Assembly: GCF_030811655.1 (NCBI RefSeq)
Contig: NZ_JAUSRE010000012.1
Location: 1 to 64,000, forward strand
Direction of reading: 5' to 3'
Source of the DNA: Pseudarthrobacter enclensis
Lineage (GTDB): Bacteria > Actinomycetota > Actinomycetes > Actinomycetales > Micrococcaceae
DNA: 64,000 nucleotides
Positions within the stretch are counted from its first letter, which is position 1, and each line of letters opens with the position of its first letter. Positions 53,623 to 63,368 of this stretch are shown here, one piece after another. A program made the position numbers and the translations under genes. The notes under the pieces were generated by a model. It was not told the DNA's origin, searched no databases, and was given only the letters and a program-made list of their open reading frames with translations.

Positions 53623-53961
53623 TCAGGAGGTGGGGCCGGTGTTCGTGCCGGGAGGGAGCACAGCGGCCGTTTCCTCTGCCGCGGCCCGGGCACTGTCAAC
53701 CAGGACGCGCCACGGCCCGGTGATGGCCTGTTCCGGCAGGGCTGCCCTGCGCTGCCCGGCGGTGATTGAGTAGATAAAGCGGTCCGGCTGCGGGGCTTCG
53801 AGGGCAGCGGCGACTGCCCGTGGTGTGCGGGGAACTGCATCCCACGGGCAGGCCTCGACGAGGGGCTGCCACTGGCTGAGGGCGGCGTCGGTCCGTGCAT
53901 CCACCGTCCACACCCTGGGCACGGCGGCGGTTCCGCCTGTGCGCTCCACCTTGATCTTCAT
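53623..53961 (-). CDS. Emfourin-type protealysin inhibitor
   Basis: This 112-residue protein is encoded just after an M4 protease gene on the same strand (60-base gap). It starts KIKVERTGG and contains DRFIYSITAG and ITGPWRVLVDS, features of emfourin, the protein inhibitor of protealysin-like proteases. There is no signal peptide. It probably keeps the protease in check inside the cell. Confidence 0.75.
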   Translation of the reverse strand: MKIKVERTGGTAAVPRVWTVDARTDAALSQWQPLVEACPWDAVPRTPRAVAAALEAPQPDRFIYSITAGQRRAALPEQAITGPWRVLVDSARAAAEETAAVLPPGTNTGPTS

Positions 53962-54021
53962 GGCCGGGTTCCTGGGCTTCCATATGGCCCCGGGGCGCAG
54001 TAACGGGCCACAGGACAGCGG

Positions 54022-55074
54022 TTAAACCTTGACCTTCACAGTTTCCCACGCGCCCCGCACCGCATCATGCCCGGTGGACTCCGGGCCGAAGAGGTTAGCG
54101 GCAGTGCGGATTGTGGCACGGGCAAAGACGCTGAAGGTGGCGGCCGGGGGCAGTGACCCGTTAGTAAGGGTTTCGTACCAGATGCGGCCGGGGGATTCCC
54201 AGGCGTTGCCGCCCAGGGCCTCTGCAACGAGGTAGAAGGCCCGGTTGGGAATGCCGGAATTGATGTGGACCCCGCCATTGTCCGCACTGGTCCGGACGTA
54301 GCCATCCATGGAGTCCGGCTGCGGGTCCTTGCCCAGAACGTCGTCGTCGTACGCGGTTCCCGGCGCCTTCATGGACCGCAGGGCGAGGCCCTGAACCTGC
54401 GGGGTGAAGAGGCCTTCCCCGATGAGCCAGGTGGCCTGGGCCGCGGTCTGGTTCTTCGCGTACTGATCGACGAGCGCGCCGAATACGTCGGACATGGACT
54501 CGTTCAGGGCTCCGGCCTGGTTCCTGTAGGCAAGCCCCGCCGAATATTGGGTGACACCGTGGGCCAGTTCGTGGCCGATGACGCTGATGGACCTGGTGAA
54601 CCGCTCGAAGACATCCCCGTCACCATCGCCGAAGACCATTTGGCTGCCGTTCCAGAACGCGTTGTCATAGAGCTGGCCAAAATGCACTGTGGCATCGAGC
54701 CTGAGTCCGGAATCGTCCACGGAGTTCCGGTCAAACACCTCAGCATAAAACCGGTGGGTGTGTCCCAGTCCGTCATAGGCTTCGTCGGCGGCGGCATCCG
54801 TAGTGGCCGCACCGCCTTCCTTCCGGACCGGGGTGCCGGGGAGGACCTCGGAACCTTCCGCGTCATAGATGGTCCGGTTCACCGGGCCGGGCTTCTCGTG
54901 GCGCAGCGCGGGGGTTGGCGCGGACGCCGCCTGGGCCCGCGCCGCGTGGAATGATTCCACATGGCCCAGGGCCTTCCTGGCGGCGGTGGCCGCGGCAGAG
55001 TATCCCGGCGCATCCTGCTGCGCGAGCCTGCGCAGCAGGTACGGGGGAACAATTGAACAGAACTGAACGTGCAT
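54022..55074 (-). CDS. Protealysin-like M4 metalloprotease
   Basis: This 350-residue zinc protease of the thermolysin family has HELAH with His168, Glu169 and His172, and the third ligand Glu192 in NESMSD. The N-terminus carries a short propeptide with VPPYLLRRLA near residues 9-18, the PPYxL-type motif of protealysin precursors. No signal peptide is present, so it may stay in the cytoplasm or leave by another route. The emfourin gene follows, completing a protease-inhibitor pair. Confidence 0.88.
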   Translation of the reverse strand: MHVQFCSIVPPYLLRRLAQQDAPGYSAAATAARKALGHVESFHAARAQAASAPTPALRHEKPGPVNRTIYDAEGSEVLPGTPVRKEGGAATTDAAADEAYDGLGHTHRFYAEVFDRNSVDDSGLRLDATVHFGQLYDNAFWNGSQMVFGDGDGDVFERFTRSISVIGHELAHGVTQYSAGLAYRNQAGALNESMSDVFGALVDQYAKNQTAAQATWLIGEGLFTPQVQGLALRSMKAPGTAYDDDVLGKDPQPDSMDGYVRTSADNGGVHINSGIPNRAFYLVAEALGGNAWESPGRIWYETLTNGSLPPAATFSVFARATIRTAANLFGPESTGHDAVRGAWETVKVKV

Positions 55075-55200
55075 GGCGTACTCCCTCAGCTAGGTGTTCC
55101 CAACCTAGGAGCAGGCACTGACAATCAAACGGCAGGCCGCTTCGGCGAAACCAACGGCCAGCCGGGCGCTGGAGCCGGTGCAGGTGGGTACGGTTAGCGC

Positions 55201-56151
55201 ATGGCTGAAACCGAAAAGAGCACCAAGTCCAGCTCCACCCTCCTGACGGTCATCATCGCGTTCGTGGCCAATACCCTCGTGGCGGGGGCGAAGTCGGTGG
55301 CTGCTGTCCTTTCAGGTTCGGCCTCGATGGCGGCGGAAGCGGCGCACTCCTGGGCGGACACCGGCAACCAGGTGTTCCTGTTCTTTGCCGAGCGCCGGTC
55401 TGCCCGGCCCCGGGACAGGAGCCACCCGATGGGCTACGGCCGGGAAGCCTATGTGTGGTCCATGTTCGCCGCCTTCGGACTCTTCACCGCGGGCGCAGTG
55501 GTGTCCATCATGCATGGCATCCAGCAGATCATCGCACCGGAGCCCGCGGCGGATTTCACGATCGCCTACGTGGTCCTGGGCGTTGCCTTCGTCTTTGAAG
55601 GGATTTCCTTCATCCAGGCTTTCCGGCAGACCCGGAAAGCGGCCCACGAGCTGGAACGGCATACGCTGGAGCAGGTCCTCATCAGCTCCGATCCCACGCT
55701 CCGCGCAGTCTTCGCCGAGGATGCGGCTGCGCTGATCGGCCTCGTCGTGGCGTTCGTGGGTGTGTTCCTGCACCAGGTGACGGGATCCCCGCTCCCGGAC
55801 GCCATTGGATCGATCACGGTTGGCGTTCTGCTGGCCATCGTCGCTGTCGTCCTCATCGACCGCAACAGGCGCTTCCTGGTGGGGCAGGGCGTGACGCCGG
55901 ACATTGAACGTTCCATGGCCCGGCGTGTGCTGGAGCATCCCGAGATTGCCCGGCTGACGTACCTGCACTTGGAATTTGTCGGCCCCCGCAAGCTGTACCT
56001 CGTGGCGGCAGTGGATTTGGAGGGGGACCACCCGGAGCACGAGGTCGCTGTGGTCCTGCGCCGGATCGAGCGCGAGCTGGAGGAGCACGAGACCGTAGAG
56101 GAAGCTGTGCTCACCCTGGCCACCCTTGACGAGGCGGCCCTGCGCTTCTGA
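55201..56151 (+). CDS. Cation diffusion facilitator (CDF) transporter
   Basis: This 316-residue exporter of divalent metal ions has six hydrophobic helices in residues about 15-220 and SMAAEAAHSWADTGNQVFLF in helix II, the usual site of metal-binding Asp/His residues. A short cytoplasmic domain follows (about 230-316). Zn, Fe or Mn could be the substrate. TACGGT at 55189-55194 is six bases before the ATG, suggesting a leaderless transcript. Confidence 0.88.
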   Translation: MAETEKSTKSSSTLLTVIIAFVANTLVAGAKSVAAVLSGSASMAAEAAHSWADTGNQVFLFFAERRSARPRDRSHPMGYGREAYVWSMFAAFGLFTAGAVVSIMHGIQQIIAPEPAADFTIAYVVLGVAFVFEGISFIQAFRQTRKAAHELERHTLEQVLISSDPTLRAVFAEDAAALIGLVVAFVGVFLHQVTGSPLPDAIGSITVGVLLAIVAVVLIDRNRRFLVGQGVTPDIERSMARRVLEHPEIARLTYLHLEFVGPRKLYLVAAVDLEGDHPEHEVAVVLRRIERELEEHETVEEAVLTLATLDEAALRF

Positions 56152-56169
56152 GTTCCCTGGAAGCGAAAA

Positions 56170-56201
56170 ATCCCCGCCGCTTCACTGAAGCGGCGGGGAT
56201 T
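56170..56201 (-). terminator. Terminator downstream of tRNA-Arg
   Basis: AATCCCCGCCGCTT and AAGCGGCGGGGATT form a 14-base stem and on the minus strand it runs into TTTTT, ending the tRNA transcript. The hairpin also lies just after the CDF gene on the plus strand. Confidence 0.85.
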
Positions 56202-56206
56202 GTGTG

Positions 56207-56279
56207 TGCCCTCGGTAGGATTCGAACCTACGGCCTTCTGCTCCGGAGGCAGACGCTCTATCCCCTGAGCTACGAGGGC
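56207..56279 (-). tRNA. tRNA-Arg (anticodon CCG)
   Basis: This 73-base gene starts GCCCTCG at 56279, has D-arm GCTC...GAGC, anticodon stem TCTGC/GCAGA with loop CTCCGGA (anticodon CCG), T-arm GTAGGTTCGAATCCTAC and closes with CGAGGGC plus A73. The 3' CCA is not encoded. It reads CGG codons and lies divergently upstream of argS, the synthetase that charges it. Confidence 0.95.
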
Positions 56280-56531
56280 AATCCGGATATCCTGCCGTTC
56301 CCGGCGGGACGTCCTAGAGCTTAGCAGGAAGGTGGCCCGCAAGGGAAAACCGCTGCCCGGACCCGTCGGAGGGGTGAGGGGAACAGGCCGTTGCAGCCCG
56401 AAAAGGAGTCCGCGCGGGCCGGTTGCGCACTGGCACTTCCCTTTGCGTGGCGGACCGTGGGTCGGTTAGGGCGGGTGCCGGGGCTACGGGTCGAATTCTT
56501 TGCTGTCACTGGCCCCCGGTACGCTAGAGGG

Positions 56532-58196
56532 GTGACTCCCGAAGAACTTTCCCTCGCCATATCCGCCTGCCTCAAGGACGCCGTTGCCGCCGGCGATATT
56601 GCCCTTGCGGAATCAGCCATTCCGGCTGAGGTGCGTGTGGAACGGCCCAAGAACCGGGACCACGGCGACTGGGCAACCAACATCGCCCTGCAGCTGGCCA
56701 AGCAGGCAGGCACCAATCCCCGCGAATTCGCGAGCATCCTCAGCACCCGGCTGAAGTCCATCGATGGCGTCTCGGCCGTCGACATCGCGGGCCCGGGCTT
56801 CCTGAACATCACCGTGGACGCCGCTGCAGCCGGTGCCCTGTCGAAGGCCATCGTCGAGGCCGGCCGGACTTACGGCACCAACACAGCGCTCAGCGGGCAC
56901 ACGGTCAACATGGAGTTCGTTTCCGCAAATCCCACCGGTCCGCTGCACATCGGCCATACCCGGTGGGCCGCGTTGGGTGATTCCATTGCCCGCGTGCTGC
57001 GCGCCTCGGGCGCCGACGTGACGGCCGAGTACTACATCAACGACGCCGGATCGCAGATGAACACCTTCGCCACCTCCGTATACTCCCGCCTGCACGGCCG
57101 TCCCGTGCCCGATGGCGGTTACCCGGGACAGTACATCGCGGACCTGGGCCACGAGGTCCTCTCGGCGCATCCGGACATCCGCGAGCTGACGGAAGTGGCC
57201 GCACTGCCGGTCATCCGCGCTGCCGCGTACGAGGCCCAGATGAAGGACATCAAAGCCACGCTGGCGGAGTTCGGCGTGGAGTTCGACGTCTTCTTCTCCG
57301 AGCAGGAACTGCACGACGCCGGCGCCATCGAAAGTGCCGTGGCACGCCTGCGCGAACAGGGCCACGTGTTCGACGACGGCGGTGCTGTCTGGCTTCGGAC
57401 CACGGACTTTGGCGACGACAAGGACCGGGTGATGATCCGGGCCAACGGCGAACCCACCTACTTTGCCGCAGACGCGGCCTACTACCTGTCCAAGAAGGAC
57501 CGCGGTTTCACGGAGAAGATCTACCTGCTCGGCGCCGACCACCACGGCTACATCAACCGGCTCAAGGCGATCGCCGCCGCCGCAGGTGACGACCCCGAGG
57601 TGAACATCGAGGTCCTGATCGGCCAGCTGGTCTCCGTCAACGGAGCCAAACTGTCCAAGCGCGCGGGCAACATCATCGAGCTCAAGGACCTGATTGAGTG
57701 GCTGGGCAAGGATGCCGTCCGGTATTCCCTGGCCCGCTTCCCGGCCGACTCTCCGCTGACCCTCGATCCTGAACTGCTGAAGAAGCACAGCAACGAGAAC
57801 CCCGTGTTCTACGTGCAGTACGCCCATGCCCGTTCCCGTGGTGCCGCGCGCAACGCGGTGGCCGCCGGTGTGGAACGCCAGGTGGACGGCCGGGACAGCT
57901 TCGAGGCCTCGCTGCTGGACCACGCCACGGAAAACGAGCTGCTGTCCTACCTGGGCAGTTACCCCTCCATCGTGGCCAAGGCGGCGGAACTGCGCGAACC
58001 GCACCGCGTGGCACGGCACCTCGAAGCCATCGCGGGGGCCTACCACCGCTGGTACGACGCCTGCCGGATCGCCCCGATGGGTGAAGAACCCGTCACCGAC
58101 CTCAACCGCACCCGGCTTTGGCTCAACGACGCCACCAGCCAGGTACTGGCCAATGGCCTGGACCTGCTGGGCGTTTCGGCTCCAGAACGGATGTAG
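56532..58196 (+). CDS. argS: Arginyl-tRNA synthetase
   Basis: This is the class I synthetase that charges tRNA-Arg. GTG 56532 gives 554 residues starting TPEELSLAISACLKDAV. HIGH-type motif HIGHTRWAALG and KMSKS-type GAKLSKRAGN are present, followed by the DALR anticodon domain. TACGCT at 56520-56525 is six bases before the GTG, which suggests a leaderless mRNA. A tRNA-Arg gene lies directly upstream on the other strand. lysA follows after five bases. Confidence 0.95.
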   Translation: MTPEELSLAISACLKDAVAAGDIALAESAIPAEVRVERPKNRDHGDWATNIALQLAKQAGTNPREFASILSTRLKSIDGVSAVDIAGPGFLNITVDAAAAGALSKAIVEAGRTYGTNTALSGHTVNMEFVSANPTGPLHIGHTRWAALGDSIARVLRASGADVTAEYYINDAGSQMNTFATSVYSRLHGRPVPDGGYPGQYIADLGHEVLSAHPDIRELTEVAALPVIRAAAYEAQMKDIKATLAEFGVEFDVFFSEQELHDAGAIESAVARLREQGHVFDDGGAVWLRTTDFGDDKDRVMIRANGEPTYFAADAAYYLSKKDRGFTEKIYLLGADHHGYINRLKAIAAAAGDDPEVNIEVLIGQLVSVNGAKLSKRAGNIIELKDLIEWLGKDAVRYSLARFPADSPLTLDPELLKKHSNENPVFYVQYAHARSRGAARNAVAAGVERQVDGRDSFEASLLDHATENELLSYLGSYPSIVAKAAELREPHRVARHLEAIAGAYHRWYDACRIAPMGEEPVTDLNRTRLWLNDATSQVLANGLDLLGVSAPERM

Positions 58197-58201
58197 GACC
58201 G

Positions 58202-59671
58202 ATGACGAACACAGCAGCACAGGGTTCCCCGCTTGCCCCGGAGTGGCTCGCCGTTCCGGATGACCTGAACAAGCTCCACGAACCGATGTGGGCCAAGGAC
58301 GTCGCGCGCAACGGGGAGGGCGAACTCAGCATCGATGGTGTTCCCGTCAGCGAGTTGCAGCGGCAGTACGGCACCCCGCTTTTCGTCATGAGCGAAGCCG
58401 ACTTCCGTGCCCGTGCCCGCGCCTTCAAGGACTCCTTCGACGCAGCCTTCGCCGATATTTGCGGCGGCGTTGACGTCTACTACGCCGGTAAATCCTTCCT
58501 CTGCACCGCAGTGGTGAAGTGGGTGGAAGAGGAAGGGCTGCGCCTTGACACCGCATCGGGCGGGGAGCTTGCCGTAGCAGCGCGCGCCGGCATGCCGGGG
58601 GAGCGGGTGGCGCTGCACGGCAACAACAAGTCCGACGCTGAACTGAACCGCGCGCTGGACATGGGACTTGGCCGGATCGTGGTGGACAGCCTGGACGAAC
58701 TCGCGCGCGTCGGAGCCATTGCCCAGGCGCGCGGCGTGGAGGCGAAAGTCATGCTGCGGCTGACCCCCGGCGTCCACGCGCACACGCACGAATTCATTGC
58801 CACGGCGCATGAGGACCAGAAGTTCGGCCTCTCCATGGCGGCCGACACAACGGACGAGGCGGGCGTCTCCGCTGCCGAAGAAGCGGTGGCAGCGGCAGCC
58901 GCCCATCCCGGCATCGAACTGCTGGGCCTGCACTGCCACATCGGCTCCCAGATCTTCGAGCCGGACGGCTTCGCGCTGGCCGCAGAGAAGCTCCTGCGCT
59001 TCCTGGCCGCCATGCAGGAAAAATATTCCATCACCTTGCCGGAGCTGGACCTCGGCGGTGGCTACGGCATTGCCTACACCCCCGTGGACACCCCGCGCCC
59101 CGCAGCGGAAATCGCGACGGCGATGGCCGCCGTCGTGCGTTCCACCTGCGCCGAGCTGGGCATCGACGCGCCGCGCATCTCCATCGAACCCGGCCGTGCC
59201 ATCGTGGGCAGCACCACCTTCACCCTGTACGAGGTAGGCACGCTCAAGACCGTCCGCGTTGATGCTCCGGCTGCGTCCGGTGGTGACGGAGGCAACAACG
59301 TTACGTATCCGCGCCGGTATGTTTCGGTGGACGGCGGCATGAGCGACAACGCCCGCCCGGTGCTGTACGACGCGGATTATTCGGCTGTCCTGGCGTCGCG
59401 CACCTCCACCGCCGCCCCGCAGCTGTCCCGCGTAGTGGGCAAACATTGCGAGAGCGGCGACATAGTTGTTAGAGATGTATATCTGCCCGTGGACGTGGCA
59501 GCCGGTGATCTGCTCGCTGTCCCGGGAACCGGCGCCTACTGCTGGGCCCTCTCGAGCAACTACAACTATCTGGCCCGGCCGGGCGTTGTCGCGGTGCGCG
59601 ACGGATCTGCCCGGCTGATTGTCCGCGGGGAAACCGAAGAAGATTTGCTGAGCCGCGACATGGGAGCCTGA
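58202..59671 (+). CDS. lysA: Diaminopimelate decarboxylase
   Basis: This PLP enzyme of 489 residues performs the last step of lysine synthesis. The PLP lysine is in YYAGKSFLC, with HCHIGSQIF, LGGGYGIAYTP, EPGRAIVG and GKHCESGD at the active site. It starts at ATG 58202, five bases after the argS stop, and the hom gene follows directly. The placement argS-lysA-hom-thrC-thrB is standard in actinobacteria and links lysine and threonine branches of the aspartate pathway. Confidence 0.95.
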   Translation: MTNTAAQGSPLAPEWLAVPDDLNKLHEPMWAKDVARNGEGELSIDGVPVSELQRQYGTPLFVMSEADFRARARAFKDSFDAAFADICGGVDVYYAGKSFLCTAVVKWVEEEGLRLDTASGGELAVAARAGMPGERVALHGNNKSDAELNRALDMGLGRIVVDSLDELARVGAIAQARGVEAKVMLRLTPGVHAHTHEFIATAHEDQKFGLSMAADTTDEAGVSAAEEAVAAAAAHPGIELLGLHCHIGSQIFEPDGFALAAEKLLRFLAAMQEKYSITLPELDLGGGYGIAYTPVDTPRPAAEIATAMAAVVRSTCAELGIDAPRISIEPGRAIVGSTTFTLYEVGTLKTVRVDAPAASGGDGGNNVTYPRRYVSVDGGMSDNARPVLYDADYSAVLASRTSTAAPQLSRVVGKHCESGDIVVRDVYLPVDVAAGDLLAVPGTGAYCWALSSNYNYLARPGVVAVRDGSARLIVRGETEEDLLSRDMGA

Positions 59672-60988
59672 ATGACGGAATTGCGAACGCTGAAAGTAGC
59701 CCTGCTGGGCTGTGGCAACGTTGGGGCCCAGGTTGCGCGGATCCTGCTCGAGGACGCCGACGCCCTTGCCGCCCGTGCCGGGGCACGCCTGCAGCTCAGC
59801 GGCATCGCCGTGCGCAACGTCAACGCCCACCGCGACGTCGAACTGCCGCAGGAACTCTTCACCACAGACGCCGAGACCCTGGTCAAGGACGCGGACTTGG
59901 TGATTGAACTGATGGGTGGCATCGAGCCGGCCCGCACGCTGATCCTCGCCGCGCTGCGCAATGGCGCCTGCGTGGTCACCGGCAACAAGGCCCTCCTTGC
60001 CCAGGACGGTCCAACCCTCTACGAAGAGGCAGACAAGGCCGGCGTCCAGCTCTCCTACGAGGCCGCCGTGGCCGGAGCCATCCCCATCCTCCGCCCCATC
60101 CGTGACAGCCTTTCCGGCGACCGGATCACCCGGGTGCTGGGCATCGTCAACGGCACCACGAACTTCATCCTTGACCAGATGGACAGCACCGGCGCCCAGT
60201 TCGCGGACGCCCTCGCCGAAGCCCAGCGGCTCGGCTACGCAGAAGCGGACCCCACCGCCGACGTCGAAGGGCACGACGCCGCGGCAAAGGCCGCCATCCT
60301 GGCGTCGCTGTCATTCCACACCCGGTTCGCGCTGGAAAACGTCCACTGCGAGGGCATTTCGTCCGTCACTGCGTCGGACATTGCCGCGGCAAAGGACGCC
60401 GGCTTTGTGATCAAGCTGCTGGCCATCGCGGAGAAACTCACCGATGCCGAGGGCAAGGAAGGCGTATCCGTCCGCGTCCATCCCACGCTCCTGCCGCGCG
60501 AACACCCGCTGGCCGCCGTCCGGGGCGCCTTCAACGCCGTGTTCATCGAGGCTGAAAACGCCGGCGAGCTGATGTTCTACGGCCAGGGCGCCGGCGGCAC
60601 CCCCACCGCGTCCGCCGTGATGGGTGACCTCGTTTCGGCGGCACGCCGCCTGGTCCTGGGCGGACCGCAGCGCACCGAGACCACCACCGGCCACGTCCCG
60701 GCGCTGCCCATCGAGGCTGCCACCACCAGCTACTACATCGGACTGGACGTCGCCGACCAGCCCGGCGTGCTGGCACGGATCGCCCACCTCTTTGCCGAGC
60801 ACGGCGTGTCCATCGAAATCATGCGGCAGACCATCCACCGCGACGCCGCATCAAATGTGGAGTCAGCGGAACTGCGGATCGTTACCCACCGCGCGTCAGA
60901 GGCTGCCCTTGCAGCCACCGTCGAGGCCGTCAAAGGCCTTGACGTCATCAATTCAGTTACATCCGTTCTTCGGGTAGAAGGAGTCTAA
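59672..60988 (+). CDS. hom: Homoserine dehydrogenase
   Basis: This enzyme reduces aspartate semialdehyde to homoserine. The protein has 438 residues with an N-terminal NAD(P) domain (VALLGCGNVGAQVARIL), catalytic block NGTTNFILDQM and EADPTADVEGHDAAAK, and a C-terminal ACT domain (residues about 355-430; DQPGVLARIAHLFAEHGVSI) for threonine feedback. ATG 59672 begins right after the lysA stop. Confidence 0.96.
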   Translation: MTELRTLKVALLGCGNVGAQVARILLEDADALAARAGARLQLSGIAVRNVNAHRDVELPQELFTTDAETLVKDADLVIELMGGIEPARTLILAALRNGACVVTGNKALLAQDGPTLYEEADKAGVQLSYEAAVAGAIPILRPIRDSLSGDRITRVLGIVNGTTNFILDQMDSTGAQFADALAEAQRLGYAEADPTADVEGHDAAAKAAILASLSFHTRFALENVHCEGISSVTASDIAAAKDAGFVIKLLAIAEKLTDAEGKEGVSVRVHPTLLPREHPLAAVRGAFNAVFIEAENAGELMFYGQGAGGTPTASAVMGDLVSAARRLVLGGPQRTETTTGHVPALPIEAATTSYYIGLDVADQPGVLARIAHLFAEHGVSIEIMRQTIHRDAASNVESAELRIVTHRASEAALAATVEAVKGLDVINSVTSVLRVEGV

Positions 60989-62095
60989 GTGGCTCACCAA
61001 TGGCGCGGTGTCATCCGCGAATACGCTGACCGCCTGCCCGTGACGGAGTCCACCAGGGTGATCACCCTGGGCGAGGGCGGCACCCCGCTGGTGCACGCAC
61101 AGAAGCTCTCCGAACTCACCGGCTCCGAGGTCTACCTGAAGGTCGAGGGCATGAACCCCACCGGGTCCTTCAAGGACCGCGGCATGACCATGGCCATGAC
61201 GGCGGCAGTCGCCTCCGGCGCCAAGGCCGTGGTCTGCGCGTCCACCGGAAACACTTCCGCTTCCGCAGCCGCGTACGCAACCGCCGCGGGCCTGAAGTGC
61301 GCCGTCCTGGTCCCTGAAGGCAAGATCTCCATGGGCAAGCTCAGCCAGGCCATCGCCCACGGCGCAACGCTGCTGCAGGTGGACGGCAACTTCGACAACT
61401 GCCTGGACATCGCCCGCAAGCTGGGGGAGTCCTACCCCGTCTTCCTCGTTAACTCCGTCAATCCTGCCCGCATCCAGGGCCAGAAGACCGGCGCGTTCGA
61501 AGTAGTCGACGCCCTGGGAGACGCTCCGGACATCCACGTCCTGCCGGTCGGCAATGCGGGCAACATCACCGCCTACTGGAAGGGCTATAAGGAGTACTCC
61601 GCGCCGTTCGAGTCGGACACGGCCGGCACCCTGCCCGCCGTGTCCACCAGGACGCCCGCAATGTGGGGCTTCCAGGCTGCCGGCGCCGCGCCCTTCGTGG
61701 CCGGCCATCCGATCACCGAGCCGGACACCATCGCCACCGCCATCCGGATCGGAAACCCCGCTTCCTGGGACGGCGCAGTTGGTGCACGTGATGAGTCCGG
61801 CGGGCTCATCGACGCCGTCACCGACGAAGAGATCCTGAGCGCCCACCGCTGGCTGTCATCGAAGGAAGGGGTCTTCGTAGAGCCCGGTTCCGCAGCCGGC
61901 GTGGCGGGCCTGCTCAAGAAGCATGCGGCCGGCGAGGTTCCCAGCGGGAAAACCATCGTCATCACCGTCACCGGACACGGACTCAAGGACCCCCAGTGGG
62001 CCCTGCGCACCGAGGACGGCAGCGACGTCAAGCCGGTCAAGGTCCCCAACGACGTGGTCACCGTTGCCGCTGAGCTGGGACTGGAAGAAAAATAG
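60989..62095 (+). CDS. thrC: Threonine synthase
   Basis: This PLP enzyme converts O-phosphohomoserine to threonine. The PLP lysine is in [13 protein letters not shown], and [16 protein letters not shown] and [15 protein letters not shown] surround the cofactor. It has 368 residues. GTG 60989 follows the hom stop without a gap, with AGAAGGAG upstream. Confidence 0.96.
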   Translation: MAHQWRGVIREYADRLPVTESTRVITLGEGGTPLVHAQKLSELTGSEVYLKVEGMNPTGSFKDRGMTMAMTAAVASGAKAVVCASTGNTSASAAAYATAAGLKCAVLVPEGKISMGKLSQAIAHGATLLQVDGNFDNCLDIARKLGESYPVFLVNSVNPARIQGQKTGAFEVVDALGDAPDIHVLPVGNAGNITAYWKGYKEYSAPFESDTAGTLPAVSTRTPAMWGFQAAGAAPFVAGHPITEPDTIATAIRIGNPASWDGAVGARDESGGLIDAVTDEEILSAHRWLSSKEGVFVEPGSAAGVAGLLKKHAAGEVPSGKTIVITVTGHGLKDPQWALRTEDGSDVKPVKVPNDVVTVAAELGLEEK

Positions 62096-62097
62096 CC

Positions 62098-63072
62098 TTG
62101 GACACCACCTCGCAGGCCGCCGTCGGACTGCAACTCATCGAGCCGGGCCAGCGCGTCACCGTCCGCGTCCCCGCCACCACAGCCAACCTCGGTCCCGGGT
62201 ATGACAGCCTGGGACTCGCGTTGGCGCTGCATGACACCCTCACGGTGGAAAGCCTGGACACGGACGAACTCGTGTTCGAGCTCAGCGGCGAGGGCGCGGA
62301 CACGCTGCCGCGCGATGCCAGCCACCTGGTGGTCCGCGCCATGGACGCAGCCTTCGAGCGGCTGGGCTACCGCCACGGCGGCCTGAAAGTGACCGCCGTG
62401 AACGTGAACCCGCACGGCCGGGGGTTGGGCTCCTCCGCCTCCGCCGTGGTGGCCGCCGTCTCCGCAGCCAATGCCATGGTGCCTGCCCGGAGCCAGCGCG
62501 GAAAGGACTGGATCCTCCAGCTGACCAGCGAACTGGAAGGGCACCCGGACAACGTCGCACCTGCGATTTTCGGCGGACTGGCGCTGTCATGGCAGGACAG
62601 TGAGCAGTACAGCAGCACCAGCGCCACCGTCGCCGGGTCGGTCATCCCCATCGTGGCGGTACCCGACTTTGAACTCTCCACCGAAGCCGCGCGCGCGCTG
62701 TTGCCCGCATCGGTGGCACACCACGCCGCCGCTATGAATTCGGGAAGGGCTGCCCTGCTGATCCATGCGTTGACGCAGAAGCCCGAATTTTTGTTGCCCG
62801 GCACGGAGGACTACCTCCACCAGAGCTACCGCGCAGAGGCCATGCGGCCCAGTGCAGCGCTCATCGCCGCGCTGCGCAACGCCGGTTACGCGGCCGTGGT
62901 ATCCGGCGCCGGCCCGACCGTCCTGGTGCTGGCCAACGGGGAGGCCCAGGCCGCCAATGCCCTGGCCTTCATCGAGGCCTTCACTGCCAGGAACACGCCG
63001 GAAACAGGCTGGCGCGTGCTGAAGCTCGCAGTGGACGTCGAAGGTGCTAAGGTGGACTTGCACCGGCGGTAA
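62098..63072 (+). CDS. thrB: Homoserine kinase
   Basis: This GHMP-family kinase phosphorylates homoserine. It has 324 residues with VPATTANLGPGYDSLGLAL, the ATP loop GRGLGSSASAVVAAV and EGHPDNVAPAIFGG. The start is TTG 62098, two bases after the thrC stop. The C-terminal block SGAGPTVLVLA completes the family pattern. Confidence 0.96.
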   Translation: MDTTSQAAVGLQLIEPGQRVTVRVPATTANLGPGYDSLGLALALHDTLTVESLDTDELVFELSGEGADTLPRDASHLVVRAMDAAFERLGYRHGGLKVTAVNVNPHGRGLGSSASAVVAAVSAANAMVPARSQRGKDWILQLTSELEGHPDNVAPAIFGGLALSWQDSEQYSSTSATVAGSVIPIVAVPDFELSTEAARALLPASVAHHAAAMNSGRAALLIHALTQKPEFLLPGTEDYLHQSYRAEAMRPSAALIAALRNAGYAAVVSGAGPTVLVLANGEAQAANALAFIEAFTARNTPETGWRVLKLAVDVEGAKVDLHRR

Positions 63073-63368
63073 TTCCGCCTATCTGATCTGCTCCTGCATT
63101 CAGTTGCTATTTGATCTACGACTGTGAATGTATTCCGGTGCCACCTGCTTGGTCTGTCGCAGGAATCTGCAGCATCCAACTGCCCCTGAACCGTCAGCCC
63201 GGCGTTGCGTCATTGGGCGCAGCGCAAGGTGAATCAGTATCCGGCCCTGCTGGCCGAAATCCAACCGGCAAGGCCGAAAAATCCCGGCTGCAGATCTGAA
63301 CTGCGGCCCAGATCAAATCATCGCGCCCAGCTCCCAGTCTGGGCGCCGTCGAGGGGGAAGGATCCTTC
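63073..63368 (+). other. Leader region of rho
   Basis: No gene is seen in these 296 bases. They contain the probable rho promoter and 5' leader; rho genes often have long regulated leaders. A short AT-richer stretch near 63085-63135 is the best place for a promoter. No clear hairpin terminator for thrB was found. Confidence 0.4.

Noticed and set aside
53544..53900. N-terminal extension of HrpA by 119 residues
   Set aside because: The extension is Pro/Ser/Arg-rich, overlaps the emfourin gene in another frame and lacks similarity to helicases; ATG 53543 matches the usual start.
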